A stretch of DNA of 64,000 bases from Saccharum officinarum (GCA_020631735.1 CM036160.1:116976680-117040679), one strand, 5' to 3'; counted from the stretch's first letter, positions 33,845 through 46,804 are shown. Notes: generated by a model not told the origin, from the sequence alone. Numbers and translations are program-made.

Positions 33845-35122
33845 GCAAAAGTTGGAGACATGACTCGCTTCTTTTCACCTCTCTCCGGCATCTCGCCGGG
33901 GGCGGAAGGGAGTGGGGATCCATTATTTTAAATAAGTTTTTTCTAGTAGATCGGGTCATTAGGGTTAGTCTCTCCATGCCAAGTTTCTTGGTATTGGAGT
34001 TTTATCTCCTCTTTCTCCTCTCTGGCGGCGGTGAAGGGGAAGGGTGAAATCGTTTTCTCCGTGGCTTCTCCGTTGAAGATGAGGGCGACAACGTCGGCGT
34101 CAGCATCTTTATCGACATGACGACATGAAGACTTTTGTTTCCGGACGGCGGCATCAAAGCGGAGATGATGTCGCCGTCATGGAATAATTTTCTCCAGTCT
34201 CTTCTCCGTTTTTGTTGTGGTTAGATCTGGCCACAATGAAGGACTAGGGTTAAAAACGGACGGAATTTTTTCCGTTCCGAACCGTCCGTTTTTCCACATT
34301 TGACCCGCCCGTTTCCGTATTTTCGGAAAAATCCGGAAACGGTACGGAATGCGGGACGGAGGTTTTCGGAATCGGAACGGAAACGGGGATGATATTTTTC
34401 CGACCGTATTTTCGGAATTCCGTATTTGGCCGGAATTTTACCGGATTTCTTCCGGATTTTTACCATATTTCTGCTAGGCCCATAAACCTTGTATCTTGTT
34501 CGCAAGGCCCAACCGCCCAACGCTTGTACACTATAATCCAATCCACAAGCGTGATAGCGCGTGACAAGCTCACTTCTATAATCATCCATGTTACTTGTTT
34601 GCATAATACATATTGAATAAGGACCCTGAATCCTAATTATCCACGTTACTTATGTAATCACTCTACTCAAGTTCATGGCTCAAGTATAATATTGAAGAAC
34701 CTAAATCCTAATCATTTATGAACTATTTTGTGTGTGATTGTAATTTGTGAGTATAAAGATGTGTGGTATTCCAGCTTAAACTCCGACTTCCGACCGTTTC
34801 CATTGAATTTCCGACCGTATTGGTTCGTTTCCGTACACCCGCATATTCCGGTTTCGTTTCCGAACCCGCATTTTCCGAACCCGATCCCGTTTCCGCCAAA
34901 AAATATAGAAACAGAAGTAGAAATGGGGTTTTTCCGTCCGTTTCCGTCCGTTTTCATCGCTATGAAGGACTATGTAAAATAATTTTTAGATCAGCCTTCC
35001 TCACTCTTCGGTGGCAGAAAGAAGAAGAAGGAAGACACCAGAAAGAAGAAGTTCCTCAATTCCGCCTATAGGAATGTTGGCCGTCGTTCGTTGGCCATTT
35101 GTTCTCAGGCCATTTGCCGAGT
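33845..35122. other. Unassigned sequence, host of the hAT and solo-LTR insertions
   Basis: A GC-rich stretch (33880-34240) with CTCC/GGCGG words, interrupted by the hAT element. It continues as a GAAGAAG-rich piece at 35015-35060 and resumes past the solo LTR at 37901, ending near 38053 in ttcttctttcgtc followed by an A run. This is compatible with the 3' end of an old retroposed sequence, but I cannot name it. Confidence 0.3.
34245..34962. mobile_element. Non-autonomous hAT element with 8-bp TSD
   Basis: TGAAGGAC is duplicated at 34237-34244 and 34963-34970. The ends TAGGGTTAAAAACGGACGG and (reverse) TAGCGATGAAAACGGACGG are inverted repeats. The 718-bp interior is full of ttccg/cggaa words and has no transposase frame. 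An 8-bp TSD with TAGGG-type ends fits hAT. Confidence 0.75.
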
Positions 35123-35127
35123 GTTTG

Positions 35128-37895
35128 TGTGACACCCTAAATTTTGCATGATTTTAAAATAGGAGAAATTGATTTGATTATGTAATTTGTGTGCATGCAA
35201 GTTTAGATAAATAATAATTTTCATGAAACTAAAATCAACTATAAGCTTAGACACATGCTTGTGCATACATGTCGCTGCATATATTCCTCTGTGATGATTG
35301 ATTTTTATTACAAGAGAAAAGGATTTCAAACATTATTTGAAAATTGCTTTGAAATATTAGAAAAGAAAAAGAAAATGGAAGTCTCCTTCTTCTCTATTTT
35401 CTGGCCCGAAGGCCTTCTCTCCTCCCTGCTTGGCCCAGCCCTATCTTTTCTTATTTCCCCTTCGGCCCGAAGCGAACGAGCCCAGCTCCTCTCGTCCACG
35501 CGCGCATTGGGCCAGCCCATCATGCCGAAGCCGCAGGCCACCTCGCCCTTTTTCCCTCTCTCTCTGGCTTACGTCTGGGCCCGCCGCTGTCTTCTTCCTC
35601 CTCTTGCTCGTAGCCGACACGGACACGCCGGTGGAGTCCGATGCCGCCCTGACCCTCTTCTTGGCTTGAACTGCACATTGCTCTCCTCTTAAATAAGCCG
35701 CGTGCTCCACCGCCGCCGCTGTCAAGCTTGGAGTCGTCGATTCCGCCGCGCAACGTTGCTATAAGCTCGACAACAAGCTTCGTGACGTAATCTTGAAGTT
35801 GCTGAGCTACTTCTTCTTTTTCTTTTCGTTCTGGTTCGCTAATTGCGCCTTGCCGCTGTGTACAGAGGTCCCCGTCCGCCATTGCTAGCCTTCCGACGTC
35901 TTCGCCCGATCCTATTCACTGCAATCCATCTAGGTGAGTTCGCGATCGTCTGCTCTTGCTCCCTGTGCCGTTGGTTCAATGAATTGTGCGTTCTTTTGCC
36001 GGATTGCTCAATGCCGATGAGTAATTGCTCGCCGACGGCGACACAGCCACTGTCTGGCTACTGTTCATGGCCGGAGTTCCCCTCTCCTTCTTCCCCAATT
36101 TAATCGTGGCCGTTGAATCGAGATCCAAAGGTTCAAAACGCCCCATACCACTTCGCCTGGCTTTTTGCTATAGAGCCCCTCTGTTTTTCTATATTCGAAC
36201 CCGCGGTCCTCATCTCAGATTAAAATCGGATTTTTTTTATTATAATTCAAAATTAAGTTCCATTTAGTTATAGAATTGCCACTACTTTATTTTGCTTATA
36301 GAATCACCGTTTTAACTCCTATTTGACCCATTCAAATTGCGTTGGGTTCGTAATTACGTAGTCCACATGTTAGTACTATTGTTTAATAGGTTTTCAACTT
36401 TTAAATTTTGATATTAGATTTAATTTATTACGTTAATAAAGTAAATCTTGATTAGATCATAACTTTTCCGTTTTAGTTCCGATTTACGTGCAATTCGTGT
36501 ATGTGTGATTCTAGTGAGATGTAGATTCGTTTTATAAACTTTTTGTCTTAATTTACTACTGTCTGTGTACTGTTCTAATTGTAGTTTTGTTTGCTTTGTA
36601 TGATTGCTCTTGGATGATTGTTGTTGATGTGTTAATCGAGAATAGACGGTGAGCAGTTCGTTGGTGATCAAGAGTACTATTACGAACCGGATTAACAGGA
36701 CCAGCTAGATCAAGGCAAGTATAGCGTGGGATCATCCTTGTTACCTATTCACTTTAATTCACTTAATTCATTCTGCATGTATCTCCTTGTTAAGGATGCC
36801 CTAGATTTGATCTTGTATCTTGATTCCTATTCCTATGGTTATGGCATTGGGTAGTTTGCTAGTGCTCACATAAACAATGATTTTGTAACTTGACTAATGG
36901 TATATGCAATAACACTAAAAGATGATTTTTAGCAATAGAAAACTAGAGGGCTAGAGTTTACTCTAGATTCCTCTCCGTAAGAACTTATCTGTAAGCAAAC
37001 ATCCGGGACTTGCAGTTCAACTGTGAGGGCTACATGGCTCTAGCTTTAGTCATATAAGAGGACCTTTTTTAGCTTGTTAGGGTTACCTTTATTGGCGTAA
37101 AAGGGGTGTGTTCCGGGTTGGGTGTAGTGCAGCTTCTGTCCCTATGCGTATAGGCTGGAGTCATTGTGCCATATGAAAGAAGAGCTCTACATTTGTAGGC
37201 CACGAAACCTAGCAGTCCTAACTTGTTAGACGAACCTTGGAAAGACTTCATAGTGAAACTTAATTGTCCAATGGGGAGTCATGACCTCGGGCTTTTGGGA
37301 ATTGCGACTCACAGTGAAAGTGTACACCTCTGCGCAGAGTTTAATAAACTAGTATACTAGCCGTGCTCACAGACACGAGCGGCCTTGGACCCTTACGGAA
37401 TAGAGATCACTATTAATTTACTTGTTCTTGCTATTCATTATTCACTTTACATGATCATGTGTTTATTTTGGGAACATCGCCAACTTGTTGCTACTCAGTT
37501 GCTTAAAATTTGACCAACTAAAAGCTACATGCAGTTAAACTTGTGTCTATCCCCTTTTGAGCTTCATGAACCTCATGTTACACTTGTTGAGTACTTTCGT
37601 GCTCACCCCTGCATTCCCTCACACCTCAGGATGAACTCCGGATTGTTCGAATAGTGATTACCACTACTACTTCCCAGAAGATTACTAGACTTGTGGTCAA
37701 CCAGTTGACGTGCCTGTGCTATGGAGCTAGCTACCACGAGAGTTACCTTTTGTTTCTGCTTAATTATGTGAAATTATTCTTTATGTAATAAACATTTGTG
37801 ATGATACTCTTTACATTTGTCGACTTATGTGTGATTGATCTCTGGGCGCACATAAGATTAGACATTCTATTTGTTCCTTAAGAATGGGTGTGACA
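35128..37895. mobile_element. 2.77-kb solo LTR with 5-bp TSD
   Basis: It begins TGTGACACCC and ends GGGTGTGACA, flanked by GTTTG at 35123-35127 and 37896-37900. No internal coding region or second LTR is seen between these ends. The picture is a solo LTR left by LTR-LTR recombination, probably of a Gypsy-type element judging by LTR length (inference). A partial second image of it begins at 50571. Confidence 0.7.
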
Positions 37896-38309
37896 GTTTG
37901 CCTGTGCGGTCATCCATACTGCAAAGCATCTAACATGTTAGGTTTTGAGTTGTGCTATTCACAACGTGGATACTATTTTGTAATCCAGATTATTTGTAAC
38001 GTGTTGATGTTCTCAGCTATCGTATAATATAATTCTTCTTTCGTCAAAAAAAAAAGTCATGTTCCAGGCTAGGTGACGTCACAAACACTTGGGTATGTGT
38101 GAGCTCCGAACTTGGGGAAATTTGAACGACCACTTGTAGTTCACTGGAGAAAAATGAATAGATCCAAATCGTATACAAGTGGCATCTCCCTCTGGTGTCG
38201 TTAATTACGTTTTACACAGTAATCGGTTCAAGTTAGTGTTGCCTTGTCCGTTTGTCCCCATCTATCCACTTAAACTGAACAGCGAGTGACACTGTGGTAC
38301 ATCATACAA

Positions 38310-38400
38310 GGTATATTCTATTTCCTCAGTAGTCAGTACATGTTCTACACATTATACATGGTATATACTATTTCCTCAGTAGTCAGTACATGTTCTACAA
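38310..38400. repeat. Two-unit tandem repeat downstream of REV3
   Basis: The phrase atttcctcagtagtcagtacatgttctaca occurs twice in a row about 50 bp apart, just past the REV3 stop codon on its 3' side. It probably lies in the 3' UTR or terminator region. Confidence 0.55.
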
Positions 38401-38494
38401 TGTACATACAACTATACACATGTGTGATGTACAGGTTACAGATTTCACGATTTACACGGTTGGACAGAGAAACGCAGCCTCAAAAATGTTCTCC

Positions 38495-41400
38495 TCAAAA
38501 GAGTTCAGCGCAGCAGAAAGGGTAATACCCAGCTTCTCCTGCAGATTCTGAGACTACTCCCAGCTCCCTCTGAACTTTCCTCCGTTCATAGAAGACTGGG
38601 CATGCCAGGGAAATACACTTGACGCCACTTTCAACAATCCAGTCTGCACCGCCACAATGGCCACATATCTGGACAAAGTTCAAAGCTTTACAGTCAGCTC
38701 ATCTTAACAACTAAGATCCTGTGTTTATATGCACAAAAAGTTGAAACGTGAAATCTGCAACAGTTGCTCAACCACAAGTCAGGCACGCTAAAGGAAACAC
38801 TAGAAGTCAGCAGCAACAACAACAACATAGCCTTTTGTCCCAAGCAAGTTGGGGTAGGCTAGAGATGAAACCCAAAAGAGACGAGAAAACAGGGAGACAC
38901 ATAAAGGGACAAAAATGACACAAGACAAAAAAAAGGTCACGGTTCAGACACGTTGATTACCAATCTCCAAGCGCTCCTATCCATAGCTAAATCCTTGGGG
39001 ATATTCCACTCCTTAAGATCTCTCTTAACGGACTCGTCCCACGTTAGTTTAGGTCGACCTCTACCGCTCTTTACATTATCGGCCCGCTTTAGAACTCCAC
39101 TACGCACCGGCGCCTCAGGAGGCCTCCGTTGGACATGTCCGAACCATCTCAACCGATGTTGAATCAATTTCTCCTCAATTGGTGCCACCCCAACCCTATC
39201 CCGAATATCGTCATTTCGGACTCTATCCCTCCTTGCGTGCCCACAACACCAACGCAACATACGCATCTCTGCTACACTCAATTGCTGGACATGTCGCCTT
39301 TTTGTAGGCCAACACTCAGCACCGTATAGCATCGCCGGACGAATCGCCGTCCTATAGAACTTACCTTTCAGCTTCTGAGGCACCCTTTTGTCACAGAGGA
39401 CGCCAGAAGCTTGACGCCATTTCAACCAGCCGGCTGAAATTCTATGCCTAACATCTTCATCAATGTCTCCGTCCTTTTGTAGCATCGACCCTAAATACCG
39501 AAAAGTATCCTTCTTGGCCACCACTTGCCCATCGTGGCTAACGTCTCCCTCCTCATGCCTAGTCGCGCTGAAATCGCACCTCATGTACTCGGTCTTAGTC
39601 CTACTAAGTCTGAACCCTTTCGACTCTAACGTGTGCCTCCATAGTTCTAACTTCCTATTAACCCCTGCCCTACTGTCGTCAACTAGCACCACATCATCAG
39701 TAAAGAGTATACACCAAGGGATACCACCTTGTATGTCCCTTGTGACCTCATCTATCACCAAAGCAAATAAATAAGGACTCAAAGCTGACCCCTGATGCAG
39801 TCCTATTTTAATTGGAAAGTCACTGGTGTCGCCATCACATGTTCGGACAAACGTCACCACATCCCTGTACATATCCTTGATGAGGGTAACGTACTTAGTT
39901 GGGACTTTGTGCTTTTCCAAGGCCCACCAAATGACATTTCTCGGTACTTTGTCATATGCCTTCTCAAGATCAATAAAGACCATGTGCAAGTCCTTCTTCT
40001 GCTCCCTATATCTCTCCATCAATTGTTGTAATAAGAAAATCGCCTCCATGGTCGACCTACCAGGCATGAACCCAAACTGATTTTGGGTCACATGTGTCAC
40101 TCTCCTTAGGCGATGCTCGATAACCCTCTCCCAGAGCTTCATCGTATGGCTCATCAACTTAATCCCACGGTAGTTAGTACAACTTTGGACATCTCCCTTG
40201 TTCTTGAAGATCGGTACTAATATACTTCTCCTCCATTCTTCAGGCATCTTGTTAGACCGAAAAATAAGGTTAAAAAGCTTAGTTAACCATACTATCGCTT
40301 TGGCGCCTAGGTATCTCCACACCTCAATGGGGATACCATCAGGGCCCATCGCTTTACAGATGTTTTGACACTAATTCTTGTTGCAGACAACAGTTAGCAG
40401 CAATCCATTTAGAGACTAGCATGTGCTACTGTAATTGAATGTAAATGATACTCCAATATTTCATCAGATGACACTAATTTGCTTAGCATAATTCAGGTAA
40501 AACTATGTAAACACAAATCAACGGAAGCTAGGCACTTTGGTTTAGCCTCATGATTCTCCAGCTTTTGTGTCGAGTGGAGTAAAATCTGTAAATATGAGTG
40601 TATAATACACAAATATGAAATATGCTTAACATGATCCAAGTAAAACGACTTACAGCAGCGAGATGTTGGATTTCTCGCTCCAACTTTGAAGTTCTGCCAG
40701 CAACTATTGTGGCAACAACAGCTTCGTTTTTCAAGCAATTGTTGCAGAAGGTCTCTGATCCTTGAATTATATCACCACAAATTGAACAGTGGCTTGACAT
40801 GTAGTATGTATCTATTCTGCCTCCTTTGCCGAAGGCTTTATTATTCAATCCTAATCGGATGAAACTGCCATCACGAGAAAATGAACCATGACCAGCAGCA
40901 GACTGGCGTTTCGCAAGAGTTGGTCGTATGGGGCGAGGCATCTCATTAAACACTTATTCAGGTCAGCACCAAGAAGTCCAAAAACACGCTGTAGCGCAGG
41001 GATAATCTGCTTGGTTATGTAATATTGTTCATTTAATCTATAAGGGGAGCCAACTTCTAGCAGACCATAAGGATCAATAACCATGTCGGCAAGACGAGCC
41101 CCTGGTTCCCATGGATTACAACATATGGCACTCTCTCTGCATACCGAGGCTCTGCCCTTGGGTCAGACAACATAGCTTTTGTTGCAACAATTGCTGCAGG
41201 GGGCAGAGTGGAAGCCCTTGCACTGTAAGTACCTAAACGGACCTCCTTCGCAAAAATGAAATCTTGAATAGAGACTTTTCCTGATAATATGCGTGTCCAC
41301 TGACGCTCCAAATATGTCCTGACCTGCAATGGTAAAAGAATTTCAAAGCTATACACTCGACAAAAAACAATAATAAAAACAAGGAAAATGGTCCTTACAA

Positions 41401-44400
41401 GAGGAGACTAAGTAATACCCCTTACTTTGGTCAAATCCTGTTCTTCAAACATTGTTCTGATAGACCGTTCCAAAATCTTTGCAACTGCTGGGCATGTATC
41501 TCTCCGAACTGTTTCTATCCCCTTCGCATCAAAGATTGGCTCATTCTGTTCAGGACTCTCGTAGCTATAGCCAACATATCTCTTCTTTGTAAGAAGAAAG
41601 CATGGCTGATACACTTTCTCAAACTTCAACGTGACTGGATCAGGATTCATTGCAGTTAATGATGAGGCGATCTCCTTTCCTATTCTGAATGCCTCTTCCT
41701 TAGAACGCCCTTTTAGGAGAACAAACATACTACAACAGAAACAGATGTATAAGTATAGCATGACTACATTATACACCAAAGAGAAAACAAGAAACACAGT
41801 AATACCTGTCAGTATCACCATACACGACCCTAGCTTTCCACAAAGGATGCTGATTGACAAATGATATTGCTGTTTCAAGTGTTCTACGGCCACATTGAAC
41901 AATGCTGTCTGCAAGCTCTGCACAAGGCATCCGACCACTGAATCCAGCAGCTGTGTAGCCATATGTTACATTAGCTATGAGCTTCAAAGCAAGCTGCCGT
42001 GCATTGAATATCTGCAAGCAAATTGATTATTTATAACATATCCACCAATTGGTAAGAACAGTTTTTTTTTAAAAAAAAAAACTGAAAAACAAATGTTGCA
42101 GAAGGAAAAACAAGAGGACTGCCTAAGCACAGCACTGACGAAATGACTATGGTATGACAGTATAATCACATTATCCACAAGAGATTCAGGCATTTCACAT
42201 GATGTTCAAAACTTGGTTTAGAGGTGAATACCCTGTGAAGAACTTGCTGTGATGGGCTCAACTTTTTCATTGCTTGTTTCACCATAATTCTTGTTGACAA
42301 TATCTCCTCTAGAAGGCGAGGAAGTACACCTTTTCTTATCTGCAGAATACCATTGACATTGTTCTGGAAAGTTCAGTACTTACTAGGGGAACATAATGCG
42401 CAGCAATATAATGAAAGTGCCAGGAATCACTAAACATGTAATGGTAGGCAATAGTCTCAAGAATATAGCAAGTACTTCACCTGGATGGTAATCAAGGGCA
42501 ACCATACAAGTCAATCTACCAACCACAGAGGTAATTAGGTAAAATGTAATATGGGAACAACCTTCTGGGAGGTATATAGCTCAGTCGGTGGTATATCACA
42601 ATTTTTCTAGCAATTTGAAGAACATCAGATATTGCTCAGAAAATTTAGAAAATCACCTTAGGTTGAACATACAGGACCCATTTGGAGTAAGCAGCAGCTG
42701 ATTTTTGAGATCTACAAGTGTATGTGGATCTGCTGAATATGAGCTGACACCAAGAACATTTGACTTTGATGGGAAAACTTTACCCAAACATGTAGAATAA
42801 CATAGGTTATATGCTATTATCATCGAAGGATAGAGGGACTGAAAATCCAATACAAAACTGGATCAGGGTAGAAGGCTGACTCTGGTTCCATTACAAGCGG
42901 CAAGCACTCCATGGCTGGCTGAGAAGCAACCTGCAAAGTAGCACTGAAGCACATCAAGATGCTGTTACTACTTAACAGTTTAGCAGAAAAAATATCCTAT
43001 TTTCGAGTTTTATATGGTGTGGTGAATGACCAGCTGTAGTTCTAAAGAAATCAATGATACCATTTCTAGCTAACATAATGCAACATCAGCAGAATTTGTT
43101 AAAATGAACAAGATTTTGTCATAAACTCATAGTAACATTGGAGGTTCAGAATTGGCTAATCAGCAACTACAGTATATCTAAAGCAAAATACTGAAAATCC
43201 AAAATTGATAGGTGGCAAGAAAATGCACCTGTTGATTTCCAGGGGAAATTGCAAGGTAGTTCTGTGTATGAGCCAATCTCAGGAGCATAGATTCAACACG
43301 ATACTGAGACCCTCGAGAAAGAACAGAAAAGAAATCAATACCAAATACACGAGCAAGTTCAGATGTTCGATTCACCTGCATGCCAGGTCAACATTAGGAC
43401 AATCCAAAAGCTGAGGTATTCAGAAAAAAAAACCAAGCAAGAATACCATGGAGGAAAATCAATTTACCAGGTCCAGTTGATTCATTATTTCAAGGTTGAT
43501 TGTAGCTCTATTGCTAATGTATTCTATGCATCGGTGTCTTCCTTGTCCAGGACCTGTTGCAAACCATCGGTTCAATATCCTGCTTGGTATCAGTGGTATC
43601 TTTCGCCTCAGTACTTCATCAGCTACAGCTTCAAGAGTAATTATTAAGCTTAACTTCTGCACGCATGAGACGCCATAAATTAAGCACAATTCTTCCACCA
43701 ACATGTATACCACTCGCATGGGTATGGCTCCAATCATTCTCACTGACATCATCAATAATATCATCAGCAGAAGATGTTTCAGAAAGCACCTGACTAGAGT
43801 TATCAACTGGAATCTTAGGTGGATGATTCAACTCATGCGGCGGTGTTCTTGAAATTCTTTTCAGTAAGCCTATACCCAGATAAGCAGCTCTTTCAGCAAG
43901 AAATCCTAAAGATCCTAACTGAATCTCCCACCCGACTAGGATATCTGGATCAATTGAACATACTGCACTGATAAGATTGTTCAGAAGGTCCTTTTCTTCA
44001 GGGAAGACATCTACATTACAGCTGGCAATACCATCCAGATTTCTGCATATACAAGAAAGAATTTTGAGACATTTAGGTCTATGAGCATGTAAGAAAAGAA
44101 AATATCACAAGCCAACACAAGGAAGCGGACACTGTTTCTGATCGAATCAAGAAATTCTACAATAGATCATTTAGTAACTTAGCTATATAAGGCAACATAC
44201 ATCAGTTGCCATTGTCACACCCTAGTCAGCCAATATGTCCTGTCAATCTCACTCGTCCATATTCTAAGGGAGTCAATCGTTTGGCAGGGTTGGCCGGTAA
44301 CTACCTAGAAGCCTCCAGCTCCTGGCTCCTGGCCAGAGTCTGGAAACTGGTTTTTGATACCCCAGTGACAACTGACAAGTTAAATTTAGAAAGAAAACTG

Positions 44401-46130
44401 AAGATAGAAAGTAGCAGCCGTCTGAGATAAACTTTGAAGCCTCTGTGGATTTCTATCTAAAAGCTAAGGGCACTTTAGTCTGACGACCCCAAAATGAAAA
44501 AGATCAAATCCCAAGTGGCTTCAGACCTCCTATGTGATTTGGCATTGTTGTCACGTATAAACACATGAACGTCAACAGTATTGTCAGCATCATCTTCGAC
44601 GGCCAAAGATACAGCATTAATGGCATCAAACCGTGGATCAGGACGCAGCTCTCCTCTGCTTTCTGTTAAAACCTGTTTACAGTGAAAAGAAGCTCGATAT
44701 CAAGAAGTGCATTTTACTTTTGCTGATATCCCAAGCATTTAAATATTTCTATTTAACAATTTGTCTATTTGTAATTAGCAAATCAAACTTTCATGACTGA
44801 TAAGTTTGTTCTTTAGCCATTAGCAAGTCAAACTTTCATGAGTGATAAGAAATAGAATTCTTGTTGGTTGGTCTGCAGTGAATAAACTATCCCACTGGAT
44901 CCATCAATGAATAAAGAAAATGCAGTACATATATTGGGAACAGAAGAGAAAAGAGTGAAGTAGAACCTCCATGCTAAGTATAGTCAGTTGTTGTCCACCA
45001 CCGATACTAGCAGGGTCACGAAATCCAATTTGACTGAGAGGAGTGAGCTTATCCTTCTCATTTCCAGCTGATATCTGGGAAAAATCATGCCATTCATCCA
45101 AATGTTTGCTTTCTTTGTTAGATAGAGCCGATTCCATCACATCTCCATGCACAACAATTTTTTTTTCAGAATTCTCCTTAGTAAATCTGGTAGGAGAATT
45201 CCGTGATAAAGTAGAACTGTGTGCCTCTTCCTTATCAGCTGGGACTCCCTCATCATAGTTGGTATAATCTGAAACATATAAGCAACAAATGAAAATTAAT
45301 TTGTACAAGAAACTTTTTGTACCATAGTATGACAACAAAATTATGCAGGAAATCTTGAATACCCGAGAAAATACTGGAACTAGATTGTTGGGTTAGCCAA
45401 TGGCCACAGCTCCTGCAGATGGTGGTGAAAGTGCATGTGTCAGCAAATATAGGGCTGATCCATCATTTTGGAAATGAGTTGGGACACCCAATACACCCCC
45501 TGTAAAGTCACTGCTTTCCATATGTTGAAATGATTCATTCTGCTTATTCTCCTCCATATTCTGATTGAAAAATGGAAGGAGATCAGCTACTCCCAATTTT
45601 TCAGCTGAAAAAGAAAGAACAAGATAAACAGGAGCACAGGGCACAACTACAAGTTCATACGACCTAAACTAACGTGGGACGAGTCCGTTAAGAGAGATCT
45701 TAAGGAGTGGAATATCCCCAAGGATTTAGCTATGGATAGGAGCGCTTGGAGATTGGCAATCAACGTGCCTGAACCGTGACCTCTTTTTGTCTTGTGCCAT
45801 TTTTGTCCCTTTATGTGTCTCCCTGTTTTCTCGTCTCTTTTGGGTTTCATCTCTAGCCTACCCCAACTTGCTTGGGACAAAAGGCTATGTTGTGTTGTTG
45901 TTGTGTTGTTGTTGTAAAAAGAAAGAACAAAATGTATATAAAATTTATGGTGTGCCTTACGACATTATATTATGAGGGATACTAGCATTCCAAGAGAGAT
46001 TATGCTGTGGTAGAACAAGGCTCTGGTGATGTAACAGATTGATAAACAGGAGCACAGGGCACAACTACAAGTTCATATGTGCTAATATGCAATGCGAGCA
46101 TCCCATTGGATTTGGCTGACAGCCCAAGCT
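38495..46130 (-). CDS. REV3: REV3, DNA polymerase zeta catalytic subunit, C-terminal two thirds (first image)
   Basis: Translesion DNA polymerase of the B family, acting in the nucleus. Exons on the minus strand, 5' to 3': a probable exon near 46040-46130; 45363-45604; 44967-45268; 44527-44672; 43468-44042; 43229-43375; 42657-42930; 42232-42339; 41806-42011; 41426-41729; 40654-41323; 38495-38668. Motifs: the REV3-typical [34 protein letters not shown], polymerase motif [15 protein letters not shown], motif B region [17 protein letters not shown], motif C YGDTDS (Ser codon split by an intron), and two C-terminal Cys clusters (CSICGD..FCNNC and CGHCGG..CISLAC) that in this family bind zinc and an Fe-S cluster. 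N-terminal exons lie beyond the copia insertion or outside the window. Exon 43468-44042 is 2 nt short (EVKLN/TLEAV), also in the second image. Single-base losses at 40947, 41104, 42664 and 42855 are only in this image. Confidence 0.88.
38814..40362 (-). mobile_element. 5'-truncated RTE-type LINE in the last REV3 intron (first image)
   Basis: A minus-strand LINE 3' half ends in a (GTT)n tail, seen on the plus strand as caacaacaac at 38814-38828, which is typical of RTE-clade elements. The 5' end stops near 40362, inside the reverse transcriptase region. It has the same orientation as REV3. I see no clear TSD beyond a shared ACACTA. The introns on either side remain spliceable, so REV3 need not be affected. 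Confidence 0.8.
38937..40349 (-). CDS. LINE reverse transcriptase fragment (RTE type)
   Basis: 470 uninterrupted residues starting [13 protein letters not shown] blocks: [63 protein letters not shown] and FTDDVVLV (the FADD-box equivalent, here with T). A C-terminal region follows with [28 protein letters not shown] and GRGRPKLTW. The upstream endonuclease domain and ORF start are missing, so it is a dead 5'-truncated copy. In the second image the same frame is broken by two single-base losses. Confidence 0.85.
   Translation of the reverse strand: MGPDGIPIEVWRYLGAKAIVWLTKLFNLIFRSNKMPEEWRRSILVPIFKNKGDVQSCTNYRGIKLMSHTMKLWERVIEHRLRRVTHVTQNQFGFMPGRSTMEAIFLLQQLMERYREQKKDLHMVFIDLEKAYDKVPRNVIWWALEKHKVPTKYVTLIKDMYRDVVTFVRTCDGDTSDFPIKIGLHQGSALSPYLFALVIDEVTRDIQGGIPWCILFTDDVVLVDDSRAGVNRKLELWRHTLESKGFRLSRTKTEYMRCDFSATRHEEGDVSHDGQVVAKKDTFRYLGSMLQKDGDIDEDVRHRISAGWLKWRQASGVLCDKRVPQKLKGKFYRTAIRPAMLYGAECWPTKRRHVQQLSVAEMRMLRWCCGHARRDRVRNDDIRDRVGVAPIEEKLIQHRLRWFGHVQRRPPEAPVRSGVLKRADNVKSGRGRPKLTWDESVKRDLKEWNIPKDLAMDRSAWRLVINVSEP
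45660..45915 (+). mobile_element. Short LINE 3'-end fragment, opposite orientation, long TSD (first image)
   Basis: About 250 bp of the same LINE's 3' end, now on the plus strand, from acctaaactaacgtgggacg to a GTT/GTGTT tail. The 15-nt aaaaagaaagaacaa occurs at 45608-45622 and again right after the tail at 45916-45930. The next 37 nt (gataaacaggagcacaggg onwards) occur at 45623-45659 and 46041-46077. A TSD of at least 52 bp is implied, with 110 bp extra in the right-hand copy. The duplicated DNA includes REV3 exon sequence encoding [11 protein letters not shown]. Confidence 0.7.
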
Positions 46131-46397
46131 GCTCCAAAGGGGAAACAATAATTAGTTATCAAGATGTCCACAGACCTAAAGGCCTAGGACTTCTACCTGC
46201 AAGGAAACAATGAGGATGTTGCATACCAATGGTACCATAGGCATTACAATCTAATACACTTTTCTCTGCAAATTATATGGATAAAAATAATTGCAGTCCT
46301 TGAGCTGTAAGATGCTCCTTTGGTTTGCAAATACTTGATGTTCTGGAAAGGTTTGAGTCAAACTTTTGAACCTTTGATTACAAATACTTTATAAAGT

Positions 46398-46804
46398 TTT
46401 TTTTTTCTTTTTTTCTTTTTTTTCTCGAATACGCAGGAGAGCTGCATATCATTGTATTAAGAGAGGAAAAACGGTCCCGTACAATTATACCCCCTACTCC
46501 GGACCGAGCCATAGGAGGGTCCTAAAACAAAGTTTTTCTTGTTAGATGTATAGATGCATATAGCTGCACTCTTTGTTTTCCCTTCACTTGGAGGGTTTAT
46601 TTGCATATGTACACACACATGTATATCTTTCCTCTTTGGTCTGGAATGGAAATCGGTTGGCCATATTCTTCTAACATGGTATCGAGCTAGGGTTCCAGCA
46701 TTCCTTCCACCTACCGATCCGTCCAACCCCGCCGCCGCCGAGTCCGCCGCCGCCGCATCGGCCTCCCGCGCCCGCCGAGTCCGCCGCCGCCGCATCGGCC
46801 TTGC
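46398..46804. other. Retroelement debris: LINE-like poly(A) end and a plus-strand LTR/leader piece
   Basis: On the minus strand, gcagctctcctgcgtattcg runs into an A-rich tract (T-rich on plus, 46400-46427), like the 3' end of a grass L1-type element. On the plus strand, CATATTCTTCTAACA ends at 46676 and is followed by TGGTATCGAGCTAGGG, an LTR end plus primer-binding site. A GC-rich leader follows with a tandem gagtccgccgccgccgcatc unit. This leader is cut at about 46800, where the inverted LTR of the minus-strand copia begins. Confidence 0.5.

Noticed and set aside
38937..40349. LINE reverse transcriptase as part of a defence retroelement
   Set aside because: The sequence is a plain RTE-type plant LINE with truncated 5' end and GTT tail in an intron.
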